Part shown: positions 29,612 to 40,411 of the stretch, one piece after another
Layout: each line of letters starts with the position of its first letter
Position numbering within the stretch: the first letter of the stretch is position 1
Origin: Nocardia niwae NBRC 108934 = DSM 45340
Lineage (GTDB): Bacteria; Actinomycetota; Actinomycetes; Mycobacteriales; Mycobacteriaceae
Reading direction: 5' to 3'
Assembly (NCBI RefSeq): GCF_001613465.1
Contig: NZ_BDCK01000020.1
Location: 1 to 64,000 of the forward strand
Length of the DNA: 64,000 nt
The notes under the pieces: generated by a model
The model's database searches: none
What the model saw: only the letters and a program-made list of their open reading frames with translations
Told to the model about the DNA's origin: nothing
Made by a program: the position numbers and the translations under genes

Positions 29612-31120
29612 TCACCGCAAACCCCCGGCGTCGGTGGTTCCCAGGTCACCGTCTTCCAGGGCGTGCACCGCCGCGGCGAAGCTGCGGCCCCGATGGGTGT
29701 AATCCTCGAACATGTCCAGCGACGCGGCGGCGGGTGCCAGCAGCACGGTGTCGCCGCGGCGGGCGAACCCCGCGGCCGCTCGCACCGCCCGCGCCATGAC
29801 GGCGTCGGCCGCGGCGGCTTTCGACGCTTCGTCACCCATCTGTGCATCGTCTCCCGCGACCAGCTCCACCACGGGGACCTCGGGCGCGTGTCGCGCCAGC
29901 GCCGCCGCGAGCACCGGCGCGTCCATGCCGATCAGCACCGCCGCGACCAGCCGGTCGGCGACCTCCTCGACGAGGTCCTCGACGTGCGCGCCCTTGAGCT
30001 GGCCACCGGCCACCCAGACCACCTGCGGATGCGCCAGGATCGATGACCGCGCGGCATGCGGATTGGTGGCCTTGGAGTCGTCGACGAACTCGACGCCGCT
30101 CAGCTCGCGCACGAACGCCGCCCGGTGCGGGCCGACCTTGTGCTCGATCAAGCCCTCCCGGACGAACTGCGGCGCCACGTCGATCGCCCTGGTCAGCGCG
30201 GACGCGGCGAGCGCGTCGGCGACGCCGGCGGGGCCGGGCGGGCTGATGTCGCCGACCTCGGCCAGGATGGCGGCCTTGGTGAACGCGCGGTCGAGCAGCT
30301 TGCCGTCCACCACACCGAGCTCGCCGTCGGCGGGCACTCCGACCCGGAAACCCACGGTCCGGCGGGCCTTGGACTTGCGGGCCAGCGAGGCCGCGACCGG
30401 ATCGTCCAGGCCGACCACGCCGACCCGGCCGACCAGCGCCCTGGCCTTGGCCGCGGCGTAGGCGTCCAGGCCGCCGTGCCAATCCAGGTGATCCTCGGCC
30501 ACGTTGAGCACGACCCCGGCCTCCGGGCGCACCGACGGCGCCCAGTGCAGCTGGAACGACGACAGCTCGACCGCGAGCACCTGCGGACCGGGGTTGCGCC
30601 GCAGGGCGTCCAGGATGGGAAGGCCGATATTGCCGCAGGCGACGCTGGCGATGCCCGCGGCGCGCAGGATCGCGTGGGTCATCTGGGTCGTGGTGGTCTT
30701 GCCGTTGGTGCCGGTGACGACCAGCCATTTGCGGACCGGGCCGTAGATCCTGGCCTGGTCGACCCACCAGGCGAACTCCACGTCGCCCCACACCGGCGTG
30801 CCCTCGGCCACCGCGGACGCCAGCACCGGCGAGTCCGGCCGCCAGCCCGGGCTGGTGATCACCAGCGCGAAGCGGCTCCAGTCCGCGTTCTCCAGTTCCG
30901 CGGTGGTGGCCACGTCCAGCCCGAGTCCGGCCGCCTCCGCCAGCGCCGCCGCGCCGCCGTCGGTGACCACCGGGCGCGCGCCGATGTCGAGCAGCGGTTC
31001 GACCAGCGAGCGTCCCGACACTCCCCAACCGGCGACCAGGACGTCGCGGCCGCGCAGGAATTCCAGCATGGGCCCTGGTGAGCGCAGGGCCCGCGGAGAA
31101 TGTTCGACCATCTCGCTCAC
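29612..31120 (-). CDS. murD: UDP-MurNAc-L-Ala--D-glutamate ligase
   Basis: 502 residues. It adds D-Glu in the cytoplasm. The N-terminal Rossmann domain starts [19 protein letters not shown]. The ATP loop [10 protein letters not shown] is at about 135-144. [25 protein letters not shown] and [13 protein letters not shown] are Mur-ligase family motifs. GTG 31120 overlaps the mraY stop (GTGA) and is favoured over the in-frame ATG at 31111. Confidence 0.96.
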   Translation of the reverse strand: MSEMVEHSPRALRSPGPMLEFLRGRDVLVAGWGVSGRSLVEPLLDIGARPVVTDGGAAALAEAAGLGLDVATTAELENADWSRFALVITSPGWRPDSPVLASAVAEGTPVWGDVEFAWWVDQARIYGPVRKWLVVTGTNGKTTTTQMTHAILRAAGIASVACGNIGLPILDALRRNPGPQVLAVELSSFQLHWAPSVRPEAGVVLNVAEDHLDWHGGLDAYAAAKARALVGRVGVVGLDDPVAASLARKSKARRTVGFRVGVPADGELGVVDGKLLDRAFTKAAILAEVGDISPPGPAGVADALAASALTRAIDVAPQFVREGLIEHKVGPHRAAFVRELSGVEFVDDSKATNPHAARSSILAHPQVVWVAGGQLKGAHVEDLVEEVADRLVAAVLIGMDAPVLAAALARHAPEVPVVELVAGDDAQMGDEASKAAAADAVMARAVRAAAGFARRGDTVLLAPAAASLDMFEDYTHRGRSFAAAVHALEDGDLGTTDAGGLR

Positions 31121-32193
31121 CCGACCGCGGAGAGGTATTCGCTGTAGAACAGCCCGAGTCCGACAGCGGAGGCCATCGCGGCCAGCAGCCAGAATCTGAT
31201 GATCACCGTAGTCTCGGCCCATTTGCTGAGCTCGAAGTGATGGTGGAACGGCGCCATCTTGAACAACCGGTTGCGCGTCGTGCGGAAGACCGCGACCTGC
31301 AACACCACCGACGCCGTCTCGGCGACGAACAGCGCGCCGATCACGATCATCAGCAGTTCGGTCCGGGTGGTGATGGACAGGCCGGCCAGCAGGCCGCCCA
31401 GCGCGAGCGAACCGGTGTCGCCCATGAAGATCTTGGCCGGGGCGGCGTTCCACCACAGGAACCCGACGCACGCCGCCGCGCCCGCGGCGCAGACCAGCGC
31501 GAGGTCGAGCGGATCGCGCACGTTGTAGCAGCCGGTCTCCGGCTTGGTCTCGCAGGCGTGGTAGTACTGCCAGAACGTGATGATCACGTATCCGCCCAGC
31601 ACCAGGCTCATCGATCCGGCGGCCAGCCCGTCGAGTCCGTCGGTGAGGTTGACCGCGTTGGACCAGGCGACCACCACGAAGCAGACGAACACCAGGAAGA
31701 CGACCACGCCCATGGTCACCGTGCTGATGTCACGCACGTAGGACAGGTGCCTGCTGGCCGGGGTCAGCCCGCTCGCGCCGCGGAACTGCAGGGCGAGGAA
31801 GCCGAAGATCACGGCCGCCGACAGCTGGCCGAGATACTTGCCCGCCGCGGTCAGACCCAGGTTGCGCTGCTTGCGGATCTTGATGAAGTCGTCGATGAAA
31901 CCGACCGCGCCCAGGGCCGTGGCCAGGCCGAGCACCAGCAACGCCGACGCCGACGGCCCGTCGGCGTCGTAGCCGATGCCGATCAGATGGGAGCCGAGGT
32001 AACCGGCCCACATGCCGACCAGAATGGCGACGCCGCCCATGGTGGGCGTCCCGCGCTTGGCCTGGTGGCTGGCGGGACCGTCGACCCGGATCTCCTGCCC
32101 GAAGCCCTGCTTGGCGAACAACCGGATCAGCAGCGGGGTGAGCAGGATCGAGACCGTCAGCGCGATCGCCGCGGCGAAGAGAATCTGTCTCAT
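31117..32193 (-). CDS. mraY: phospho-MurNAc-pentapeptide transferase MraY (MurX)
   Basis: 358 residues with ten transmembrane helices. It transfers phospho-MurNAc-pentapeptide to decaprenyl phosphate, making lipid I. Motifs: [24 protein letters not shown] (catalytic Asp pair), [23 protein letters not shown], and the terminal [14 protein letters not shown] 32193 overlaps the murF stop (ATGA). Confidence 0.97.
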   Translation of the reverse strand: MRQILFAAAIALTVSILLTPLLIRLFAKQGFGQEIRVDGPASHQAKRGTPTMGGVAILVGMWAGYLGSHLIGIGYDADGPSASALLVLGLATALGAVGFIDDFIKIRKQRNLGLTAAGKYLGQLSAAVIFGFLALQFRGASGLTPASRHLSYVRDISTVTMGVVVFLVFVCFVVVAWSNAVNLTDGLDGLAAGSMSLVLGGYVIITFWQYYHACETKPETGCYNVRDPLDLALVCAAGAAACVGFLWWNAAPAKIFMGDTGSLALGGLLAGLSITTRTELLMIVIGALFVAETASVVLQVAVFRTTRNRLFKMAPFHHHFELSKWAETTVIIRFWLLAAMASAVGLGLFYSEYLSAVG

Positions 32194-33728
32194 CCTGCTG
32201 CCTCCGTGTCCTGTCCCACCCCGCTGTTCGCCGCGCCGCCGCGTGCGGCCGCGGTGCCCGGGTCGGTCAGATGCTCGGCGACCTCCCACAAGCCGACCGA
32301 CTTCGATGCCTTCACCAGCACCACGTCGCCCGGTTCGACTTCCCGCTCGAGCAGCGCGATCGCCGCGCCGATGTCGGGTACCAGGACCGATTCCTCGCCC
32401 CAGGACCCTTCCATCACCGCGCCCTGGTGCAGGGCGCGGGCGGGCCGTCCGGTGCCGACCACGACCACCCGGCTGACGTCCAACCGCACCGCGAGCCGCC
32501 CGATGGCGTCGTGCTCGATGACCGATTCCTCGCCGAGCTCGGCCATCTCGCCCAGCACCGCCCAGCTGCGCCGCGGCGTCTCGGCCGCGCGCGCCATGCT
32601 GACCAGCGCCTTGAGCGCGGCGCGGACCGAATCCGGATTGGCGTTGTAGGAGTCGTTGACGACGGTGACGCCGTCCGCGGTGGTCCGCACGTCCATCCGG
32701 CGGGCGGACGCGGCGCGCGCAGCGGACAGGGCCGCGGTGACGGTGTCCAGGTCGGCGCCGCATTCCAGGGCGACCGCGATCGCCGACAGCGCGTTGCCCA
32801 CCTGGTGCTCGCCGTGCACAGCCAAGCGCACCGGAGCGCTGCCCGCGGGCGTGTGCACGGTGAACGCGGCCCTGGCCTGGTCGTCGAGCCGGATGTCGGT
32901 GGCCCGCACGTCGGCGGTCGCGGCTTGCCCGACGGTCACCACCCGCGCCGTTGTGCGCGCGGCCATCGCCGCGACCTGCGGATCGTCGGCGTTGAGCACG
33001 GCCAGCCCGGTCGGCGGCAACGCCTCGACCAGTTCGCCCTTGGTCTTCGCGATGGCCTCGCGGCTGCCGAACTCACCGAGATGCGCGGTGCCCACGTTGA
33101 GCACCACGCCGATACTCGGCGGCGCCACCTCGGCCAGCGCGGCGATGTGGCCCGGCCCGCGCGCGGACAGCTCGAGCGCCAGGAAACGAGTGCTCGCGTC
33201 GGCGCGCAACGCGGTCCACGGGTGGCCGAGCTCGTTGTTGAACGAACCCGGAGGGGCCACCACCGTGCCCAGCGGCGCCAGGACGGCGGCCAGCAGGTCC
33301 TTGGTGGAGGTCTTGCCGGACGAGCCGGTGACGCCGACGACGGTGAGCCCGCCTGCGGCGACGAGACGCGACACGCTGGCGCGGGCCAGCGCGGCGAGCG
33401 CGGTCAGCACGGCGGCGCCGGATCCATCCGAATCATGGCTGAGCGCAACCGAACTCGACGGTACGGCGCCGCGGGCGGGGGTGACCACGATGGCGGGCAC
33501 ACCTACCGGCCGCGCCGCGAGCACCGCCACCGCGCCCGCGGCGATCGCCGCGTCCGCGTAGTCGTGGCCGTCGGAGCGCTCGCCCGGCAGCGCCAGGAAC
33601 AGGTCGCCGGAACCGATTCGGCGCGAATCGAATTCGACCGCGCCGGTCACTCGCACCTCCGGGTCTGCGACGTCGTGCAGCGTGCCGCCGACGACCTCCG
33701 CGATCTCCCGCAGTGTCATCTCGATCAT
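32190..33728 (-). CDS. murF: UDP-MurNAc-tripeptide--D-Ala-D-Ala ligase
   Basis: 512 residues. It adds the D-Ala-D-Ala dipeptide, the last cytoplasmic step. The N-terminal domain has [23 protein letters not shown]; the ATP loop [13 protein letters not shown] is around 132-144; [21 protein letters not shown] and [15 protein letters not shown] follow. ATG 33728 overlaps the murE stop (ATGA). The last ~25 residues are a variable Ala/Gly tail. Confidence 0.96.
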   Translation of the reverse strand: MIEMTLREIAEVVGGTLHDVADPEVRVTGAVEFDSRRIGSGDLFLALPGERSDGHDYADAAIAAGAVAVLAARPVGVPAIVVTPARGAVPSSSVALSHDSDGSGAAVLTALAALARASVSRLVAAGGLTVVGVTGSSGKTSTKDLLAAVLAPLGTVVAPPGSFNNELGHPWTALRADASTRFLALELSARGPGHIAALAEVAPPSIGVVLNVGTAHLGEFGSREAIAKTKGELVEALPPTGLAVLNADDPQVAAMAARTTARVVTVGQAATADVRATDIRLDDQARAAFTVHTPAGSAPVRLAVHGEHQVGNALSAIAVALECGADLDTVTAALSAARAASARRMDVRTTADGVTVVNDSYNANPDSVRAALKALVSMARAAETPRRSWAVLGEMAELGEESVIEHDAIGRLAVRLDVSRVVVVGTGRPARALHQGAVMEGSWGEESVLVPDIGAAIALLEREVEPGDVVLVKASKSVGLWEVAEHLTDPGTAAARGGAANSGVGQDTEAAG

Positions 33729-35308
33729 GAAACCGTCAAGTCCTCCGCGTGGTTACCTTGCGGACTACGTCTTTCCAATGCGGCCGCGAGTACGTCGCGG
33801 TCGTCGAAGGGGTGCTTCACGCCCTGGATCTCCTGCCCTGCCTCATGTCCCTTGCCCGCGATCAGCACCACGTCACCGGGGCGCGCCCACGCCACCGCCG
33901 CCGCGATGGCTTCTGCTCGGTCACCGATCTCCCGCACCTCGCCGCGTTCGGCCTCCGGGACCTCCAGCGCACCGGAGCGCAGGGCGGCGCGAATGGCCGC
34001 CGGGTCCTCGGTGCGCGGGTTGTCGTCGGTGATGATCAGCAGGTCGGCGCCGCGCGCGCTCACTGCGCCCATCAGCGGCCGCTTCGCCGCGTCCCGGTCG
34101 CCGCCCGCGCCGACCACCACCGCGAGCCGTCCCGCGGTGTCCGCCGCGAGATGACCTCGCAGCGTGGCGATCACCGACTCCAGCGCCGCGGGCTTGTGCG
34201 CGTAGTCGACGATCGCCAGGAAGTCCTGTCCGCGCTCCACCCGCTGCATCCGGCCGGGGACGTCCACGGTCGCCAGCGCGGGCGCCGCGACCGACGGATC
34301 GACGCCGGCGGCGGCGCACACCGCTACCGCGAGCAGGCCGTTGGCGACGTTGTAGTGGCCGGGAAGCCGCAGCCGCACCGGGATCTCCCCGAGCGGGCCG
34401 GCCGCGGTGAAGTCTTGTTCGCCGCCGTGCGCCGCCACCGCACCGGCGACGCTCCAGGCGGCGGCCCGGGTGGTCGACACGGTGACGGGGCCGGGCAGAC
34501 CGGCGGCCAGCCGCCGCCCCCACTCGTCGTCCACGCAGACCACCGCGGTGCGTGCCGCGACCGGCGAATCCGGTTCGAACAGTTTGCGTTTGGCGGCGAA
34601 GTAATCCTCGAAGTCGGCGTGGAAGTCGAGGTGGTCCTGGGACAGGTTGGTGAACGCGCCCACCGCGAACCGCACCCCGTCCACCCGGCCCAGCGTCAGC
34701 GCGTGGCTGGACACCTCCATCACGACCGCGTCCACGCCCTGCTCGACCATCAGCGCGAACATCGCGTGCAACTGCGGCGCCTCGGGCGTGGTCAGGGCGC
34801 TCGGCACCCGCCTGCCGCCGATCCTGGTCTCGATGGTGCCGATCAGCGCGGTGGACAGGCCGGCGGCGGCCAGGCCCGCCTCCACCAGGTAGGAGGTCGT
34901 GGTCTTGCCCGAGGTGCCGGTGATCCCCACGATGCGCAGCCGCTCGGACGGATTGCCGTAGATCGTCGCCGACAGCTCGCCGAGCACGGCTCTCGGGTTC
35001 TCCCGCACCAGCACCGGCACATCCAGCGGCCCGGCCAGCTCCGCGCCCGCCGCGTCGGTCAGCACCGCCACCGCGCCCCGGGCGACGGCGTCGCGCGCGA
35101 ATCGCGCACCGTGCGCGCGGGCGCCGGGCAGCGCGGCGAACAGGTCACCGGGCAGCACGGCGTTCGAGCGCTGCTCGATGCCGGTGACCGACACGCCGCG
35201 CACAGCCGACTCGGGACCCGTCGCAGCCCCGATGACGGCGGCCAGCGACGCCAGCGGCGTTGACGGCGAATGCTCTGGCCGCAATGCGCGCGGTTGACCG
35301 GACTGCAC
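33725..35308 (-). CDS. murE: UDP-MurNAc-tripeptide synthetase, meso-DAP adding
   Basis: 527 residues. The ATP loop [12 protein letters not shown] is at about 129-138; [26 protein letters not shown] and [13 protein letters not shown] belong to the family. DDNPRTEDP carries the DNPR motif that selects meso-diaminopimelate rather than lysine, so the wall is of the A1-gamma type. A GTG start at 35308 has AGGAG 10 bases upstream. It begins the tightly overlapping murE-murF-mraY-murD run. Confidence 0.96.
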   Translation of the reverse strand: MQSGQPRALRPEHSPSTPLASLAAVIGAATGPESAVRGVSVTGIEQRSNAVLPGDLFAALPGARAHGARFARDAVARGAVAVLTDAAGAELAGPLDVPVLVRENPRAVLGELSATIYGNPSERLRIVGITGTSGKTTTSYLVEAGLAAAGLSTALIGTIETRIGGRRVPSALTTPEAPQLHAMFALMVEQGVDAVVMEVSSHALTLGRVDGVRFAVGAFTNLSQDHLDFHADFEDYFAAKRKLFEPDSPVAARTAVVCVDDEWGRRLAAGLPGPVTVSTTRAAAWSVAGAVAAHGGEQDFTAAGPLGEIPVRLRLPGHYNVANGLLAVAVCAAAGVDPSVAAPALATVDVPGRMQRVERGQDFLAIVDYAHKPAALESVIATLRGHLAADTAGRLAVVVGAGGDRDAAKRPLMGAVSARGADLLIITDDNPRTEDPAAIRAALRSGALEVPEAERGEVREIGDRAEAIAAAVAWARPGDVVLIAGKGHEAGQEIQGVKHPFDDRDVLAAALERRSPQGNHAEDLTVS

Positions 35309-35609
35309 AGAAACCAGGCTCCTTTCGGGGGCGGTGATCGACGTGTCAGGTTACCGGCGACCGGTCACGGCGGGACCATGCGCCCCATCGCAAGGCCCGG
35401 GAGGTCGCCCACCGCACCCTACGGGTTCGCCCGCCCGGTCCGGACCGCGCCACGCGGCACCCGGACGCCGCCGCTCGAGGACGCGGTGCGCACGGCGGGC
35501 CGCCGCGCGTCCTCGCCCCCCGAATACCGCACTCACCTGCTGTTTCCTCCGCACAGGTCCGACGTCTCGCACCGATCGCAGACCCGGCGCGCCGGGCGGG
35601 ACAGCGCGC
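35309..35609. other. intergenic region between pbpB and murE
   Basis: 301 bases with no convincing gene on either strand. It is GC-rich, with only short inverted repeats (for example around 35354-35366). It may hold a promoter for murE onward, but I cannot point to -35/-10 elements. Confidence 0.4.
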
Positions 35610-37508
35610 TCACCCCGCCTGCAGCACGAATTGCCGGGACGGCTGGGAGGACGGTGGAATGCGGTCGCGCTGCAGCGCCCACGAAGCGATGTTGTGGAAC
35701 AACGGAGCCACCGAACCGCCGCCGGAGCCGTCGGAACTGCGGACGGGCGCGTCGAGCATGAGCCCGATCACGTACCGCGGATTGTCCGCGGGGACCATGC
35801 CCGCGAACGTGATCCAGAACGACGACGTGGAGTAGCACCGGCAATTCCGGTCCACCTTCTGCGCGGTACCGGTCTTGCCCGCCACCTGATAGCCCGTGAT
35901 GGCCGCGGGCCAACCGGTGCCGTTCTGGTTGGCGTTCATCGGGTCACGCTGCACCACCGCCTGGAACATCGTCCGCAATGTAGCGGCGGTCTGCTTGCTC
36001 ACCACCCGCACGCCGTCGGGCTGGGTCTCCTCGGTGCGCGCGCCGTCGGGCGCGATCTTCGCCCGCACGATCCGGGGCGGGATCCGGACGCCGTCGTTGG
36101 CGATCGCCTGGTACATGCTCGCCATCTGCAGCGTCGTCATCGAAAGGCCCTGCCCGATCGGGAGATTCGCGAAGGTGCCGCCGGACCACTGCTCGCGGTC
36201 GGGCATCAGGCCCGCGCTCTCGCCCGGCAGGCCGATGCCCGTGCGCTGCCCGAGCCCGAACCGGTGCGCCATGTCGGCGAAGCGGTCCTCGCCCACGCGC
36301 TGCGCGAGCATCAGCGTGCCCACATTGGAGGACCTGCCGAAAATGCCGGTGGTCGTATAGGGCTCGACACCGTGCGACCACGCGTCGTGCACCGTGACAC
36401 CCGCCATCTGGATCGCGCCGGGCACCTGATGCACCTCGTCCGGATCGGTCAATCCGTAGTCGATGGCCGCGGCCGCCGTGACGATCTTGTTCACCGAGCC
36501 CGGCTCGAACACGTCCGTGACCGACGGGTTGCTCAGCTGGGCATTGGCCCACTTCTGCGGTCCCAGGTCCGGGTTGAAGGTGTTGTCGTTGGCCATCGCC
36601 AGGACCTGCCCGGTCTTGGCGTCCAGGACGACGGCCGAAGCGCTACCCGCACCGGAGACGTCCTTCGCCTGCTGCACCTGCTGCTGCACGTAGTACTGCA
36701 GATCGGAGTCCAGGGTGAGTTCGACGGCGGACCCGTTGACCGCGGGTTGTTCGTCGCGCCAGCTACCCGGGATCACCGCGCCGTCGGAACCGCGATCGTA
36801 GGTGTGTGATCCGTCGGTACCGGCCAGCGCCGAGTCGAGCGACGACTCGAGCCCGATCTGCCCGTGACCGTCCCAGCCGACCGCGCCGACGACATTCGCC
36901 GCCAGCGACCCGCCGGGATACACCCGCGGACTCTGCTGGTCGGAGCCGACTTGCGGGAATTTCTCGGTGATCTCGTCCGCGACACGCGGGTCGACGTTCT
37001 GGGCGAGGAACACGAATTGCTCGTCGCTGTTCAGCTTCGCGAGCAGGTCCGATTCCGCGGGCGCGTCTTTGCCGAGCTTCTCGTGGACGGTCCGCGCGAT
37101 GTCGCGCAGCCGCTGGTCCGGGTCGGGCGCTTTGTCGTTCTTGGCTCTGGCGTCCGCGAGCTCCTTCCGGACGGCGACCGGCCGGAAGTGCAGCGCCTTG
37201 GCCGACACGGTGAAGGCCAGCGCCTTGCCGTTGCGGTCGGTGATCGGCCCGCGAGTGGCCGGATCGGGCTGATGGGTGGTGCGCTGGCTGGCCGCCTGCG
37301 CGGACAGTCCGGGCGCCGCGACGCTCTGCACCCACAGCAATTGCAACGCGACCACCGCGAGCGCGACGAGCATGACCACCCGCCCGACGCCGAGGCGCAA
37401 CCGTAACGGACCGTCCGAGACAGCTGCCGCGGACGACCGCGGCCTGCCCGTGGCACGTGGTGCCGCGGGCCCGCGACGACGGCGCGGAGCGGGCCCGGGA
37501 TGCGTCAC
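35610..37508 (-). CDS. pbpB: septal class B penicillin-binding protein (PbpB/FtsI)
   Basis: 632 residues; the septal transpeptidase working with FtsW. A basic cytoplasmic tail leads to a transmembrane helix about 40-62 (VGRVVMLVALAVVALQLLWV). A pedestal domain with RGPITDRNGKALAF follows, then the transpeptidase domain: SxxK in FEPGSVNK (Ser338), SxN in RSSNVG (393-395), and KTG in AGKTGTAQ (Lys545). GTG 37508 overlaps the stop of the ftsL-like gene (GTGA). It is the expected beta-lactam target. Confidence 0.95.
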   Translation of the reverse strand: MTHPGPAPRRRRGPAAPRATGRPRSSAAAVSDGPLRLRLGVGRVVMLVALAVVALQLLWVQSVAAPGLSAQAASQRTTHQPDPATRGPITDRNGKALAFTVSAKALHFRPVAVRKELADARAKNDKAPDPDQRLRDIARTVHEKLGKDAPAESDLLAKLNSDEQFVFLAQNVDPRVADEITEKFPQVGSDQQSPRVYPGGSLAANVVGAVGWDGHGQIGLESSLDSALAGTDGSHTYDRGSDGAVIPGSWRDEQPAVNGSAVELTLDSDLQYYVQQQVQQAKDVSGAGSASAVVLDAKTGQVLAMANDNTFNPDLGPQKWANAQLSNPSVTDVFEPGSVNKIVTAAAAIDYGLTDPDEVHQVPGAIQMAGVTVHDAWSHGVEPYTTTGIFGRSSNVGTLMLAQRVGEDRFADMAHRFGLGQRTGIGLPGESAGLMPDREQWSGGTFANLPIGQGLSMTTLQMASMYQAIANDGVRIPPRIVRAKIAPDGARTEETQPDGVRVVSKQTAATLRTMFQAVVQRDPMNANQNGTGWPAAITGYQVAGKTGTAQKVDRNCRCYSTSSFWITFAGMVPADNPRYVIGLMLDAPVRSSDGSGGGSVAPLFHNIASWALQRDRIPPSSQPSRQFVLQAG

Positions 37509-38293
37509 TGGGCCGCTCCCTCGGGCGCCTGCTGCGGCGACGGTGCGACTTCCGGATCCGGCGAGGTGGCTTCCGCGGGCGGCTGGGAGGCGGCGGCCGA
37601 CGGCGCGGGCGCTTCCGCCTGCGGCGGGACCACCGGCGCCGGGACTGGCGGGACCGGGCTGCCCGGCGCGGGCGCCGCGTTCACCTGCGCGTTGGCCGGC
37701 GGCCCGGTGTTCGGCCGGCCCGGCACCGGAGCTCCGGGCGTGGTGGTGACCGGAACCACCCGCTCTCCCTGCGGCGATCGCGACGAGGGCGAGGCGTTCA
37801 GCGGCGGCACGGGAGTGCCCTGAGCCGGAGCGGGCTTACCGATCACCGTGACCGAGCCGTCCGGTCCGATCAGCAGACGGGCCGGGTCCTTGGCGGGGAT
37901 CATCCCCAGTTCGCGCGCCCGCAGGGCCAGTTCCGGCGCCGAATCGGCGACCTCGACCTCGCGCTGCAGCGCCGCGCGCTCGTCGGCCAGCCGCCGGTTC
38001 GTCGCCCGCGCGTCGCCGAGTTGGTAGCTGTCCTCGGCAGCGCGGGTGGTCAGCAGCAAGGTGAGCGCGAGGCCGCACCCGAGCAGGGCGATGATAGCCG
38101 TGACGAACGGAATGCGGGCGGTCATCGCCGAGCGCCGCACAGTGGGCAGGAACGTACTGTCCGACCCGGTCTCGGCACGCATCCGCCGTCGCGCGTAGGC
38201 GCGCTGCGCGGCGCCCGATTTCACCCGTTCGGCATCCTGGACCCGCCGGGCGACCCGGCCCGGCGCTTCGACGGTCCGCGTCCGCACGCTCAT
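37505..38293 (-). CDS. ftsL: FtsL-like bitopic division protein
   Basis: 262 residues. A basic cytoplasmic N-terminus (about 1-58) and one transmembrane helix (about 59-82, IPFVTAIIALLGCGLALTLLL) precede a short leucine-zipper-like coil (LGDARATNRRLADERAALQREVE) and ARELGMIPAKDPARLLI. These give the FtsL/DivIC plan. The remaining ~110 residues are an unusual Pro/Ala/Gln-rich outer tail. Position between rsmH and pbpB matches the actinobacterial FtsL counterpart (Rv2164c in M. tuberculosis). ATG 38293 has GGGAGGG upstream. The name rests on topology and position rather than on strong conservation. Confidence 0.8.
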   Translation of the reverse strand: MSVRTRTVEAPGRVARRVQDAERVKSGAAQRAYARRRMRAETGSDSTFLPTVRRSAMTARIPFVTAIIALLGCGLALTLLLTTRAAEDSYQLGDARATNRRLADERAALQREVEVADSAPELALRARELGMIPAKDPARLLIGPDGSVTVIGKPAPAQGTPVPPLNASPSSRSPQGERVVPVTTTPGAPVPGRPNTGPPANAQVNAAPAPGSPVPPVPAPVVPPQAEAPAPSAAASQPPAEATSPDPEVAPSPQQAPEGAAQ

Positions 38294-38420
38294 CGATTCC
38301 CTCCCTCTGTCCGCCCGGGACGCCGGATCGGCACAGCGCGCCGCTGTCTCATCCGGCCTCCGCCGGCTGCGCGGGATATCCGCGCCCGGCCGACGCGGCG
38401 AAGCGCCGGGTACTGCTGGC

Positions 38421-39395
38421 TCACCGCGCCTCCTCGATCCGCTCGGCGGCGCGCATCCGTACCGGGGCCGCCCGCGGGTTGTCCTCTATCTCCTGTTCGG
38501 TCGCCTTCTCCGCGCCTCTGGTCAGCATCCGGAACTCCGGGCCCATGCCGGGGAGTTCGACCGGCAGGTCCATCGGCGTCCGGGACGCGGTGCGCGATGC
38601 GAGCTCCTGCTTGACCACCTTGTCCTCCAGTGATTGGTAGGACATGACGACGATGCGGCCGCCCACGCGCAGTGCGGCCAGCGCGGCGGGCAGCGCGGCG
38701 CGCAGGGAGTCGAGTTCGCTGTTGACCTCCACCCGCAGCGCCTGGAAGGTGCGCTTGGCCGGATGCCCGCCGGTGCGCCGCGTCGCCGCGGGAATCGTGG
38801 CGTAGAGCAGTTCCACCAGTTCGGCGCTGGTACGGAACGGTTTGACCTGGCGACGGCGGATCACCTCGGCGGCGATCCGTCCGGCGAAGCGTTCGTCTCC
38901 GTAGGTCTTCAGCACCCGGGCGAGGTCACCGTGGCTGTAGGTGTTGAGCACGTCGGCGGCGGTGGGCCCGCTGGTCGGGTCCATGCGCATGTCCAGCGGG
39001 GCGTCGACGGAATAGGCGAAGCCGCGGTCGGCCTCGTCCAGCTGCATGGACGAGACGCCGAGGTCCATCAGGATCGCCGAGACCGAACCGGTGGCGGACA
39101 GCCCCGCGTCGCGCAGCGCGTCGGCGATACCGTCATAGCGGGTGTGCACCAGCGTGATTCGGGCCGCGAACGGTGCGAGCCGCTCGCCGGCGAGCTTCAA
39201 CGCGGTGGTGTCGCGGTCCAGCCCGACCAGATGGATGCCGGGATAGGTGCTCAGGAAGTGCTCGGCGTGCCCCCCGAGGCCGAGCGTCGCGTCGACGTAG
39301 ACCGCGCCCGGCTCCGACAAGGCCGGACCGAGCAGCGCGTCGGCCCGCTCGAGCAGAACCGGAACATGGCGGGGACCGCGCTGTTCACGGTTCAC
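38421..39395 (-). CDS. rsmH: 16S rRNA (cytosine-1402 N4)-methyltransferase RsmH
   Basis: 324 residues. A SAM-dependent methyltransferase modifying C1402 in the decoding centre. [17 protein letters not shown] is the SAM-binding motif; [29 protein letters not shown]-type sequence and [18 protein letters not shown] are family marks. GTG 39395 is chosen for its GGGAGG Shine-Dalgarno and because [13 protein letters not shown] follows at the normal distance. A 127-base gap precedes the ftsL-like gene. Confidence 0.96.
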   Translation of the reverse strand: MNREQRGPRHVPVLLERADALLGPALSEPGAVYVDATLGLGGHAEHFLSTYPGIHLVGLDRDTTALKLAGERLAPFAARITLVHTRYDGIADALRDAGLSATGSVSAILMDLGVSSMQLDEADRGFAYSVDAPLDMRMDPTSGPTAADVLNTYSHGDLARVLKTYGDERFAGRIAAEVIRRRQVKPFRTSAELVELLYATIPAATRRTGGHPAKRTFQALRVEVNSELDSLRAALPAALAALRVGGRIVVMSYQSLEDKVVKQELASRTASRTPMDLPVELPGMGPEFRMLTRGAEKATEQEIEDNPRAAPVRMRAAERIEEAR

Positions 39396-39578
39396 CTCGA
39401 CCTCCCGGAGTCTGCCTCGCGTCGTCGCGCACCGCACACGGGTCGCCTTGATACACAGTGCTTTCGATAGAAGTGCGAATGCCCCGTGGTCTCTGACCGA
39501 ACTTCGGCACCTGGCGTCGGGGAAGTACGTCAGGGTCCGCGTCCGGGCAGAGACCGCGTGGCACTCGCGCGCCCGCGG

Positions 39579-40010
39579 CTAGAAGATTCCGCCCAGCGAC
39601 TCGTCTCTGGCTTGCGAGAAGTCCTCCTCGTGCTCGGCGAGGTAGGACTCCCACGCCTGCTTGTCCCAAATCTCCAGGAAGTCGACCGAACCGATCACCA
39701 CGCAATCCCTTTGCAGGTTGGCGTAACGGCGATGGTCGGCGGACAACACGATCCGGCCCTGCGCGTCCGGACGCTGCTCGTCCGTTCCGGCCGCGAGAGC
39801 CCGGACGAACGCACGGGCCTGCGGATTGCTTCGAGACGCGGCCGCGGCTCGCCGGGCGAGCGCGGTGAACTCCTCTTTCGGGTACACGGCAAGGCTGTGG
39901 TCCTGCCCCTTCGTGACCATCAACCCTCCCGCCAGATCGTCTCGAAACTTCGCAGGCAACGTGAGTCGCCCCTTGTCGTCCAAGCGAGGTGTGTAGGTAC
40001 CGAGAAACAT
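39579..40010 (-). CDS. mraZ: MraZ transcriptional regulator
   Basis: 143 residues, two SpoVT/AbrB-like halves. The first begins [24 protein letters not shown]; the second has [20 protein letters not shown]. DxKGR and DxQGR are the paired DNA-binding signatures. MraZ binds repeats in its own promoter and represses the dcw operon. ATG 40010 has GGGAGG 7 bases upstream, and the promoter carries matching repeats. Confidence 0.97.
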   Translation of the reverse strand: MFLGTYTPRLDDKGRLTLPAKFRDDLAGGLMVTKGQDHSLAVYPKEEFTALARRAAAASRSNPQARAFVRALAAGTDEQRPDAQGRIVLSADHRRYANLQRDCVVIGSVDFLEIWDKQAWESYLAEHEEDFSQARDESLGGIF

Positions 40011-40062
40011 CTCGATACCTCCCTAACGATCACCTCGATGGTCGGCCCTTCAGTACTGCGCG

Positions 40063-40094
40063 CTCCACATTACCCCACTTTCCCCCACTTTCAA
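40063..40094 (-). promoter_or_regulatory. mraZ promoter with three MraZ boxes
   Basis: On the minus strand: -35 TTGAAA (40094-40089), a 16-base spacer, and -10 TAATGT (40072-40067). GTGGGG, GTGGGG and GTGGAG start every 10 bases (40088-40083, 40078-40073, 40068-40063), so two boxes fill the spacer and the third overlaps the -10. This fits autorepression by MraZ. Confidence 0.8.
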
Positions 40095-40343
40095 TCGAAA
40101 CAAGCGGTGATCTGGCTCCCGACCCAGACGATTCCGCAGGTCATGCCAGCTATCACCGGCGTGGAGAACTTTCGCGAGTTCTGCCGACACGCGCCACCCT
40201 CGCGGACAAACGCCCGAAAACACCCAGCAAACACCTCTGGCGCCTCCCGCGCGGGGGCGCGGTGGGGAACTTTGTGGGGAGGTGTGGGGGAAGGCGGAAG
40301 TGCGACACGGAGATCATCCCTGACGCGCAGGGCCACAGACGCA
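40095..40343. other. upstream region of mraZ with a second GTGGGG group
   Basis: About 250 bases without a convincing gene. On the plus strand three GTGGGG motifs occur at 40262-40267, 40274-40279 and 40284-40289, the last two exactly 10 bases apart as in the mraZ promoter but in the opposite orientation. It may be a distant MraZ site or chance in a G-rich stretch. Confidence 0.35.
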
Positions 40344-40382
40344 ACCGGCGACGCCGCACCATCGCGGTGCGGCGTCGCCGGT
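40344..40382 (-). terminator. intrinsic terminator hairpin
   Basis: A perfect 17-bp stem (40344-40360 with 40366-40382) around ATCGC, 30 bases after the stop of the DUF3040 gene on the minus strand. It insulates the mraZ promoter region. Confidence 0.85.
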
Positions 40383-40411
40383 CGTACTGGAATTGTCAGG
40401 CTACGGGTGAG

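Noticed and set aside
40091..40336. 81-codon minus-strand frame upstream of mraZ
   Set aside because: It runs through the mraZ promoter region and the GTGGGG groups, has no Shine-Dalgarno, and its protein has no plausible composition.
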